A stretch of 64,000 nucleotides of DNA from Psychrobacter sp. P2G3 (GTDB taxonomy: Bacteria; Pseudomonadota; Gammaproteobacteria; Pseudomonadales; Moraxellaceae): the NCBI RefSeq assembly GCF_001593285.1, contig NZ_CP012529.1, positions 2,108,001-2,172,000 on the forward strand, given 5' to 3'. The notes beneath the pieces were generated by a model. It did not search any database and was not told where the DNA came from. It saw only the letters and a program-made list of their open reading frames with translations. This document shows positions 57,174 through 64,000 of the stretch, in pieces. Every line of letters starts with the position of its first letter. Within the stretch, counting starts at the first letter, position 1. Made by a program: the position numbers and the translations under genes.

Positions 57174-58310
57174 TTATTTATAACCCACTTTATCCATCAT
57201 TTGGATTGCTTGCGTTTGCAGTTCGCCAAATTTTTGGACGTTGATACCGTCTTGCTTAAATGTACCCCAAGATCTAAGCATATCTGACTCATCAATCCCT
57301 TCTTTTACAGGATATTCTTTATCAGAGCTGGCATAAATACCTTGGGCTTCATCAGAAGATAGCCACTCCATCAATTTGAGCGCACCATCTGGATTGTCTG
57401 AATTCGTTATCACACCAGCACCAGAAATATTCACATGTGTACCCGTCGTATCTTGGTTCGCCCAAAATATCTTCACAGGGAAGTTAGGTTTTTCATCGAG
57501 CAGTCGACCATAATAATAACTATTGGCAATTCCGACTTCACACTGTCCTGCCGCAATAGCCTCTAACATACTGGTATCATTACTAAACACGTCAGTGGCT
57601 AAATTAGCTACCCAGCCGCGAACAATCTCTTCAGTTTTTTCAGCGCCTAAGTTTTCTATCATACTAGCAACGAGAGACTGATTATATACTGCGTTCGAGG
57701 TACGTAAGCAAAGCTTGCCTTTCCACTTTGGATCTGCAAGATCTGCATAAGTAGATAGCTGATCGGCATCTACTTTGCTTGGATCATAGAACATCGTACG
57801 CGCACGTAATGACAGACCTGTCCATTGACCTTTTGGATCACGATATTTGGCAGGTACATTACTTTCAAGTACGGTAGAAGCGACTGGTTGCAGTAGCCCT
57901 TGCTGCGCTGCTTGCCATAAGTTACCAGCATCAACAGTCAATAACATATCTGCAGGTGTGTTCTGACCTTCAGCTTGTAAGCGCGCCATTAATGGACCCG
58001 TCTTATCAGTAACTAACTCAATTTTCACGCCAGTTTTTTCGGTATATTTATCTAGTAACGGCTTGATAAGTTGCTCATTACGTGACGAATAAATCGTGAC
58101 CACTTGATCATTTTCTGAAGTCGCTGCTGTATCGTCATTACTTAACTCTTCAGTTGCTGGCGTTTGCGATTCTGCATCCGCATTTTCAGCCGGGGTAGAT
58201 GCATTATTACAACCCACTAGCCCCATCATCATGCTAAAGACAGCGACAGATAAAGTGGCCTTAACAGGGTGAGTAAACGATAGGCGTTCAGCAACCGCGT
58301 TCAATGACAT
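57174..58310 (-). CDS. fbpA: Ferric iron ABC transporter, substrate-binding lipoprotein
   Basis: A periplasmic-side iron-binding protein of the FbpA/transferrin-like class. A signal peptide ends in a lipobox (MGLVGC-NNA), so it should be lipid-anchored, unlike the soluble Neisseria FbpA. A 35-residue acidic, Ser/Thr-rich linker precedes the binding domain at [20 protein letters not shown]. The paired tyrosines expected to bind Fe(III) appear in [11 protein letters not shown] near residue 265. GGAG before the ATG at 58310 makes it the likely start; the ATG at 58322 has none. It is first in the fbpABC operon, preceded by Fur-like boxes. Confidence 0.9.
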   Translation of the reverse strand: MSLNAVAERLSFTHPVKATLSVAVFSMMMGLVGCNNASTPAENADAESQTPATEELSNDDTAATSENDQVVTIYSSRNEQLIKPLLDKYTEKTGVKIELVTDKTGPLMARLQAEGQNTPADMLLTVDAGNLWQAAQQGLLQPVASTVLESNVPAKYRDPKGQWTGLSLRARTMFYDPSKVDADQLSTYADLADPKWKGKLCLRTSNAVYNQSLVASMIENLGAEKTEEIVRGWVANLATDVFSNDTSMLEAIAAGQCEVGIANSYYYGRLLDEKPNFPVKIFWANQDTTGTHVNISGAGVITNSDNPDGALKLMEWLSSDEAQGIYASSDKEYPVKEGIDESDMLRSWGTFKQDGINVQKFGELQTQAIQMMDKVGYK

Positions 58311-58437
58311 GGTCTTCTCCATAGTAGTACGACAGATAGGTGAGATAGCGTTATATGATGAGCGATTAATTAGGCATTTAAGCCATCAAAATGCTAATTA
58401 ATTAATGAAAAAACTAGAAGCAACATACTAATCGAAA

Positions 58438-58452
58438 TGAGATTAATTATCA
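58438..58452 (-). promoter_or_regulatory. Fur-box candidate upstream of fbpA
   Basis: On the minus strand TGATAATTAATCTCA matches 12 of the 14 defined positions of the 7-1-7 Fur consensus TGATAATNATTATCA. A second, weaker copy on the plus strand (TGATAATAATCTTAA, 58469-58483) lies close by. Location before an iron uptake operon supports iron-dependent repression. Confidence 0.5.
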
Positions 58453-58516
58453 ATACATTTATTTTTACTGATAATAATCTTAATAAGAGACAAGTTATAC
58501 CTCATGTTCAGACAGC

Positions 58517-59278
58517 TTAATCTTGATTATTCTGTATTAGCCATTGTCCTAAAATCACATTAACAGCCGCCTCCGTGCGCAAAATTCTTGAGCCTATATG
58601 TACCGCCTTACAGCCCTGTTCATGGAACAATTCAATCTCATAATCAATCCAGCCACCTTCAGCGCCAATGCAAACTACGTTCGGTAACGTAGTCTTGGTA
58701 GCAGACGATAGCGACTCAGATGATAGCTGCTGTAAATACTGTGAAAATGATTGCTCACCATAAGGGTGTGCGACTATGGCATTCTGGGTAATCAAGCTAG
58801 CCAGCTGATCTTCCACAAACGGCTTAAAGCGTTTTTGTAGAGTGATGCGCGGCGCTATCGTATCGACCCCTTGTTGCAGACCTTCCAATACAAACTCATC
58901 AAGTCGCGTAAGCAACGGACTTTGCCAGTAGCTTTTTTGGGTACGGTAACTATTGATTAGGACGATATCGCGAACACCCAGTGCCGTCATGTCCATAATC
59001 AAGCGGCGTAGTACTTTGGGACGCGGTAATGCCAAAATCACAGTGACATCTAACTTAACTGGTGGCGCAGTATCAAGCTGTACCTCACGTAGCTGTATAT
59101 TGTCAGACGCAATGCTATCAATGATTGCTGTACCAAGATTACCACCGAGCTGGCCAATTTTGAGCGTATCACCAACTTGTAAATTCAATACTTTATTGAC
59201 ATGGATAATTTGTGCAGGTGCAGTAATTTGCGCATAAGGCTGCGCAATATTAGAGGTGGGTAACAAAATACAATTCAT
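58517..59278 (-). CDS. rsmE: 16S rRNA (uracil(1498)-N(3))-methyltransferase
   Basis: A SPOUT-class methyltransferase that modifies U1498 of 16S rRNA. The N-terminal PUA-like domain (VLNLQVGDTLKIGQLGG) is followed by the trefoil-knot domain, with CIGAEGGWIDYEIELF and the knot loop HIGSRILRTEAAVNVILGQW. At 253 aa it is the family length. It lies upstream of the fbp operon on the same strand, but the gap of about 200 bases with Fur-like boxes suggests separate transcription of fbpA. Confidence 0.93.
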   Translation of the reverse strand: MNCILLPTSNIAQPYAQITAPAQIIHVNKVLNLQVGDTLKIGQLGGNLGTAIIDSIASDNIQLREVQLDTAPPVKLDVTVILALPRPKVLRRLIMDMTALGVRDIVLINSYRTQKSYWQSPLLTRLDEFVLEGLQQGVDTIAPRITLQKRFKPFVEDQLASLITQNAIVAHPYGEQSFSQYLQQLSSESLSSATKTTLPNVVCIGAEGGWIDYEIELFHEQGCKAVHIGSRILRTEAAVNVILGQWLIQNNQD

Positions 59279-59415
59279 ACAGCCTATCGCTTAATAAAAA
59301 TAAGAGTGAACGCCAGTTAGAATGGAGTAATTGGAGTTAATAAACTGAAGTTAATAATAAGCTAAGCACAATAAAGTAATAACCATTAGCAGAATTAACG
59401 TCAAGCATTAGGGCG

Positions 59416-59452
59416 TGTCCTCATTTTGATAATGGTGACAAAAATGAGGACG
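59416..59452. repeat. Isolated 11-bp inverted repeat between rsmE and waaA
   Basis: GTCCTCATTTT (59417-59427) and AAAATGAGGAC (59441-59451) are exact reverse complements separated by 13 bases. No T-run follows on either strand. The GGGCGTGTCCTCATTTT end resembles the terminal repeat of an insertion element, but no transposase is present and no second copy was seen in the window. Confidence 0.6.
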
Positions 59453-59464
59453 AACTCTAGTAAA

Positions 59465-61033
59465 CTACTCAATCGTTTCTTCTATCATTGCCAGTTGGCG
59501 AGTCAAGACTGCTTGCTGTTGGACGGTTAGTTGCGCGCCTGCCTGCCCTGCTTGCTTAGCAGATTCTGGATGACTCAGCCAAAACTTTAACTGCTGATAT
59601 ATCAATTCAATATCATTTTTGGACTTACTTATTGAATGCTCATTACTGCCAAGCGCTTTATAAAAGGGACTATTAGGCTGATATAAAGCACCAACACTTG
59701 CCAGCTTATCTACGACGCTTTGGCAAGACTGGGTATATTGTCCCATGAGTACCGGCTTACCTACACTCATAGGCTCAACTGGATTATGACCACCGATATC
59801 AACTAGAGAGCCACCGACGAGCGCTACATCTGCTTGTGCATACCAATGCATCAGCTCACCCATACTATCGGCTAGATAAACTTGCGTTTGTGTAGTGACA
59901 GCTTCGTCCTTACTACGCCGTGCCATCTGCAAACCTGACTTGCTAATCAATTCAGCCACTTCATCAAAGCGTTCAGGATGTCTGGGCACAATGATGAGTA
60001 GTGTTTCAGTAAGCTCAGGTGTATCTAACAGTTGCTGTTGCAATGTTAAGGCCGTAGTTTCTTCACCGCTATGAGTACTCGCCGCTATCCAAACTGGACG
60101 GTCTAGAAACTGCGAATTAGGTAATGAATAATGTAATGAATCAGTCCGCGAATCAGACAGATTCGACAGCTCAGTAATAGCGCGCTCTTCTTCGACTTTG
60201 TCAGTCGCTAGTTTGGAATCAGTAGCGTTTTTGGAATTGACAGCTTTAGGCGTATTGATGACCCATTTAAGAGAGCCAGCAACGCGTATCTGAGCACTAT
60301 CTGCACCCAACTGTCGAAAGCGTTTAGCAGATTCGCTATCTTGCGCGATGATTAAACTAAGGTTTTGCATCATGCTGGTGCTTACTGCACTTATCTTTTG
60401 ATAACGGGTAAAAGAAGCTGCCGATAGCCGTCCATTAACGAGAATACTAGGGACATTCTTCTGCGACAAAGTCGCTAGAATATTCGCCCACAGCTCAGTC
60501 TCTACAAATAATGCAGCAACTGGCTGTACATGCGCTAAAAATCTCTCAATTACTGCGGGCGTGTCTACTGGTACATAACTGTGGCTCATACGACCTTGAG
60601 CAATCTCTTCAGCAAAGCGGCTAGCACCACGCGCATGACCAGTCTGCGTGGTATTGGTTAACCAGATACCATAACCCTGCGCCAGTAACGCATCGAGCAA
60701 GGGCGCGACCGTATTGGTCTCCCCTAACGAGACGGCATGACACCAGATTATTTTATGACCAATATTATTGATAGATACAGGACGCGGCGGGTACTGCTTG
60801 CCAAAACGCTGTGCAACTTCTTGCTGATAATTATCCCGACTGCGCGAACGACGCCAGACCTGTATGCGATATAACGGCTTTAACAACGAAATAATAAGCC
60901 GATAATACCAAGGCGGCGTGCGAGCTGCACGTTTAGGTAGCAAAGAGTGATTCATAGCATAATTATTAGAGTCTGTACGGACAGCCGATGATGACTCAGA
61001 CTCAGTAGATGGTGGCACAGAAGATGATGGCAT
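59465..61033 (-). CDS. waaA: 3-deoxy-D-manno-octulosonic acid (Kdo) transferase
   Basis: A GT-B glycosyltransferase that adds Kdo to lipid IVA at the inner membrane. The membrane-proximal YYRLIISLLKPLYRIQVWRR, the catalytic Glu region HAVSLGETNTVAPLLDALL, the WIAASTHSGEE motif and GGSLVDIGGHNPVEP are intact. It is longer than the ~425-aa norm for two reasons. One is a Ser/Thr-rich N-terminal lead (MPSSSVPPSTESESSSAV). The other is a polar insert of about 45 residues before the second Rossmann domain (NATDSKLATDKVEEERAITE). The start is uncertain: 61033 is my choice, 60955 would remove the lead, and a TTG at 61201 would add a hydrophobic segment. Confidence 0.9.
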   Translation of the reverse strand: MPSSSVPPSTESESSSAVRTDSNNYAMNHSLLPKRAARTPPWYYRLIISLLKPLYRIQVWRRSRSRDNYQQEVAQRFGKQYPPRPVSINNIGHKIIWCHAVSLGETNTVAPLLDALLAQGYGIWLTNTTQTGHARGASRFAEEIAQGRMSHSYVPVDTPAVIERFLAHVQPVAALFVETELWANILATLSQKNVPSILVNGRLSAASFTRYQKISAVSTSMMQNLSLIIAQDSESAKRFRQLGADSAQIRVAGSLKWVINTPKAVNSKNATDSKLATDKVEEERAITELSNLSDSRTDSLHYSLPNSQFLDRPVWIAASTHSGEETTALTLQQQLLDTPELTETLLIIVPRHPERFDEVAELISKSGLQMARRSKDEAVTTQTQVYLADSMGELMHWYAQADVALVGGSLVDIGGHNPVEPMSVGKPVLMGQYTQSCQSVVDKLASVGALYQPNSPFYKALGSNEHSISKSKNDIELIYQQLKFWLSHPESAKQAGQAGAQLTVQQQAVLTRQLAMIEETIE

Positions 61034-61329
61034 GAAGAAGCCCAGTTTGATAGTAGACAAAACCACATAATAAGCAGTCAACAATTGGGCAATTCTACCG
61101 CAAATTATAGGAAAGCCATACAACTTAGTGACTCGAATGCTTAAAAATTTATATAGTTGACTTACTAGATAGCAAAACCTTGCGATTATTACTAACATCA
61201 AAACAAAGTATATAGTATGTTCATACTCAAAAAGAAGAAAGTGCCGTTATACTTATCCCTGCTTTGTTTTAAACTAACTATATAAAGTTAAAAGTATATT
61301 TGTGAAGTCTACGAGTTAATGTTTCGTTA

Positions 61330-62799
61330 TCATACAAATACAACTAATAATATCGCGCCAACTAATACTATTCCAATCAAGAGCTGATAACGTTTAATAC
61401 TATGCTGCTCTTGTTTTTGAGTCGTTATTAATGCTTGCGCGTCCTGCCACTGGGTCACCAGCTCTGCTGCTTCTGCATGACCATTTTTAGCGGCCTCCTC
61501 TAACCAATACTTACCGCTATTAATATCTTGTGACACTCCTACGCCTTGATAGTACATTTTACTAAGCAGGCGTTGAGCGCGGACATCTTTATCGTTTGCA
61601 GCTTGCTTGACCCAGTCCACACCTGCTACTTTGCTAGCTTCTGTATCCGTTATCAGCCCTTCGCCTAATAATTTATACATGGCCAGTCGTAACATTGCAT
61701 CGGTATTACCGAGCGCACTAGCGTTTTGTAGCAAAGTTAGCGCCTGCTGACGGGATGTTTGATGCAGCTCTGAAAACTGCATTTGGTCACGTGGCTTGTT
61801 TTGCCGCGCAATATGCCGCTCGAACTGATCCAGTATTTTACACGCTTGCAGGTAATCATCGTTGCCAGCATCTTGCGCTACTTCAATCTCCTTTAACTCT
61901 ATAAGCAATTGCGTAAAAATCTCTGGCGTTACAGAAGCCTTTGAGTGTTTAACAGTTTGTAGTTGGGTGGTAGTCGCGCTGAGATTAATAGGCGTTTCAG
62001 ATATTTTAGGTTTGACGCTCGCTGTTGCATCGACTATTGACGACTTAGCTTGCTGTGCTACGACTAGCTTGGTAACAGGAATTTCTCTGTGTTCGGTAGC
62101 TTGGACTGGTAGCCGTTGGTTTTGAAAAGTTTCATCAGTAATCAATATGGGTCTAATACCTACTGATTCAGAATGATGCTCTAAATTTGGTTCAGCTGTT
62201 GCATTACTAGTATTTTGCGGTAGTCGCGCGCTTACTGCTTGATAAAGTCCGCTGGCAAGTTGCTTACCTTGTACCGCCTGAAACTGCCGATCAATATGAC
62301 CAAACAGACGCAAACCTATAGGCTCTAACGCGAAGAAAACATTTGCATTACCTTTACACTTATCACCATATACCACCGCCATATGTTGATAAAAGTCATC
62401 TGCAACCAATGGCAGCTCAGAATAGTGTTTACGTAGCTCAAACTGACCATACCAATGCACTTCACTTTGCCAAAGCTTCGCTAATACTCGTCCTGCATAA
62501 AAAGCCAAGAACAGCAGCAAATTACGATAGCTATCGTCTGTTAATAGCGTAACTTCATCTAAAGCTCCAGAGCTACCCTTGGACTTTGCAATATCACGAC
62601 GTATCTGTGAAATCAGCGTATCTACTCGCTGTAAGCTAACGAGCGATTCATCCAATTGACACTCATGCAACTGTAACTCGTAAGCAATACCACCTGCGAT
62701 AGGACGATTCGCTACAAAGTCTTGCCAATAGCCTTCCGCCATATAATCAAGGGAGGTTTTAATGACATTAGCTGCAGTAGAATTAGACTTGGCAAGCAT
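61330..62799 (-). CDS. Sel1-repeat protein with a C-terminal membrane anchor
   Basis: A 489-aa protein with a conserved-looking N-terminal domain (residues 1-200, DYMAEGYWQDFVANRP, YGDKCKGNANVFFALEPIGL) that I do not recognise. A Ser/Thr/Gln-rich linker follows. Sel1-type repeats then run from about 350 to 450 (LGNTDAMLRLAMYKLLGEGL; KDVRAQRLLSKMYYQGVGVS; INSGKYWLEEAAKNGHAEA). A single hydrophobic helix ends the chain (LLIGIVLVGAILLVVFV). It is therefore probably tail-anchored in the inner membrane with the repeats in the cytoplasm, acting as a scaffold. The function is unknown. It lies between waaA and cls. Confidence 0.7.
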   Translation of the reverse strand: MLAKSNSTAANVIKTSLDYMAEGYWQDFVANRPIAGGIAYELQLHECQLDESLVSLQRVDTLISQIRRDIAKSKGSSGALDEVTLLTDDSYRNLLLFLAFYAGRVLAKLWQSEVHWYGQFELRKHYSELPLVADDFYQHMAVVYGDKCKGNANVFFALEPIGLRLFGHIDRQFQAVQGKQLASGLYQAVSARLPQNTSNATAEPNLEHHSESVGIRPILITDETFQNQRLPVQATEHREIPVTKLVVAQQAKSSIVDATASVKPKISETPINLSATTTQLQTVKHSKASVTPEIFTQLLIELKEIEVAQDAGNDDYLQACKILDQFERHIARQNKPRDQMQFSELHQTSRQQALTLLQNASALGNTDAMLRLAMYKLLGEGLITDTEASKVAGVDWVKQAANDKDVRAQRLLSKMYYQGVGVSQDINSGKYWLEEAAKNGHAEAAELVTQWQDAQALITTQKQEQHSIKRYQLLIGIVLVGAILLVVFV

Positions 62800-62878
62800 A
62801 ATATGAGCATATCCTTTTTAATACAAATCACTAATGACATCATTAAGTAATGCATAAGTCATAAGATAATTATAAATA

Positions 62879-64000
62879 CTATAACAAGGGGCTAAACAGA
62901 CGTACTACATTATCAAATAAGCGTTCAGAATCACGACGCTGCCGCCACTCTTCTAAACTCAAAAAGCGACAGTTTTGTAGATAAGTATCTTGACAATCAG
63001 CGATTTGAGCAACCATTTCAGGTGTATAAATTGCCAAACTGACTTCCATATTCAAATAAAAGCTACGCATATCAATATTCACTGTACCGAAGAGACAGTA
63101 ATCGTCATCAATGACTACCGTTTTGGTATGTAATAGTCCACCTTGGAATAATGCAATCTTTACGCCAGCTTCAAGCAGTTCTTGATAATACGCTTGTGAA
63201 GCATGTTGTACTAGAAATGAATCGACCTTTTCTGGAATAATTAACGTCACATCGACGCCGCGCTTCGCCGCTATTTCGAGCGCCCCTGACAAAGCTTCAT
63301 CTGGCACAAAGTAAGGCGTGGTAATTTGGATACGTTTGTTAGCACGGTGAATAATAGTTACCAAGGTATTATAAATAACGTGGGCGGTCACTTGTGGCGC
63401 TGAGGGTATCAGCTGGGCGATTACATTATCAACAACTGGCATTTGCGGTATCGCAATCGAGGTCGCTCCTGCTACAGTAGGTATATAATTATCTAAATCG
63501 TCAACGAGCACTTGAATCCGGCTGTTAATATCATTGATAGTAGGATTCAATACATATAGCTTACGCGTGTAACTGTTCACCCGTTTGTCCAGCGCATATA
63601 GATTGTCATTATTTTCAGCACCGATATCAGTAATGACGACTTTGGCCATAGCCGTGGCAATGCTAATCGGTTGCTGACTGACACTGCGCATCATTACATC
63701 AATCCACTGTCCGACACCTTTGTCTTGTTTAAAAAACTTCGGATCAACCAGATTGAAACTACCGGTATAACCGATATGCTCATCAATCACGACGATTTTA
63801 CGATGATTGCGCAGATCAGAGCGCTTAAACAGCGTCTTAAATAATCCTACTGGTAACGACTGGTGAACAAACACTCCTGCCCGCTCTAATGCTCGATGCT
63901 CAGAGCTATTAAAAAAGCTAAAACTTCCAACACTATCGATCAATATATGACATTCTACCCCGCGCTTAGCAGCAGCCCTCAAGGACTGCAACACATCTAT
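62879..64000 (-). CDS. cls: Cardiolipin synthase, 5' part beyond the window
   Basis: A phospholipase-D-superfamily enzyme that joins two phosphatidylglycerols to cardiolipin. Both HKD motifs are in view: HRKIVVIDEHIGYTGSFN and HTKTVVIDDDYCLFGTVNID, with the C-terminal DNVVRLFSPLL end. The reading frame is open to base 64000 without a start, so the N-terminal membrane helices lie outside the window. The 371-residue frame starting at 63994 is not the true start. A cardiolipin synthase A-type assignment is likely; other PLD-type phosphatidyltransferases cannot be excluded. Confidence 0.9.
   Translation of the reverse strand: MDVLQSLRAAAKRGVECHILIDSVGSFSFFNSSEHRALERAGVFVHQSLPVGLFKTLFKRSDLRNHRKIVVIDEHIGYTGSFNLVDPKFFKQDKGVGQWIDVMMRSVSQQPISIATAMAKVVITDIGAENNDNLYALDKRVNSYTRKLYVLNPTINDINSRIQVLVDDLDNYIPTVAGATSIAIPQMPVVDNVIAQLIPSAPQVTAHVIYNTLVTIIHRANKRIQITTPYFVPDEALSGALEIAAKRGVDVTLIIPEKVDSFLVQHASQAYYQELLEAGVKIALFQGGLLHTKTVVIDDDYCLFGTVNIDMRSFYLNMEVSLAIYTPEMVAQIADCQDTYLQNCRFLSLEEWRQRRDSERLFDNVVRLFSPLL

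Noticed and set aside
59416..59452. Terminator for waaA
   Set aside because: The stem is perfect but neither strand has a following T-run, so it was listed as an inverted repeat instead.

Overview
The window looks like a chromosomal stretch of a Psychrobacter-like bacterium (Moraxellaceae, Gammaproteobacteria). The evidence is protein character (Asn/Gln/Ser-rich linkers, Moraxellaceae-style GyrA and LptD), moderate GC with AT-rich intergenic DNA, and the gene order. It is mostly core genome. I see no prophage, CRISPR array, rRNA operon or intact insertion sequence. One tRNA gene, tRNA-Leu(UAG), is present.

Layout. 1-5 kb: ubiquinone hydroxylase coq7, an exported repeat protein and a large lipase-like lipoprotein. 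5.3-8.1 kb: a cyanide-insensitive-type cytochrome bd operon (cydA-cydB plus a 38-aa DUF2474 subunit), preceded by a perfect 44-bp palindrome. 8.2-15.3 kb: the cell-wall recycling pair amgK-murU, divergent from the outer-membrane biogenesis pair lptD-surA. 15.8-22.9 kb: a small conserved protein, a predicted Gac/Rsm-type small RNA with its own GacA box, a membrane-anchored EEP phosphatase-fold protein, asd, a SOUL protein, tgt and a sodium-coupled transporter.

23-36.5 kb is a long minus-strand envelope and translation block. It reads rimO | pyrH-frr | uppS-cdsA-dxr-rseP-bamA-lpxD-fabZ-lpxA, the classical proteobacterial order but without skp between bamA and lpxD. 36.6-40.2 kb: the nitrogen two-component pair glnL-glnG, then tRNA-Leu. 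40.2-44.6 kb: a soluble Ser/Thr kinase divergent from a DUF815 ATPase, rnz, a small membrane protein and a glutathione S-transferase. 44.7-50 kb: two tandem RarD/EamA paralogues with duplicated leaders, then gyrA. 50.3-53.9 kb: a 59-aa secreted cysteine protein, a second lipase-like lipoprotein, a small membrane protein and cmoM. 54-58.3 kb: an fbpABC ferric-iron importer with Fur-like boxes. 58.5-64 kb: rsmE, waaA, a Sel1-repeat tail-anchored protein and a cardiolipin synthase that runs off the window edge.

Functionally, much of the window builds the Gram-negative envelope: lipid A (lpxA, lpxD, waaA), LPS export (lptD), outer-membrane protein assembly (surA, bamA), isoprenoid carrier (dxr, uppS), phospholipid (cdsA, cls) and peptidoglycan recycling (amgK, murU). 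The most notable non-coding observation is at 16232-16484 on the minus strand. An 18-bp GacA-type palindrome lies upstream of a roughly 190-nt transcript unit with four A-rich GGA motifs, one of them in the loop of a 6-bp hairpin, ending in a strong terminator. This is the architecture of a CsrA/RsmA-sequestering sRNA.
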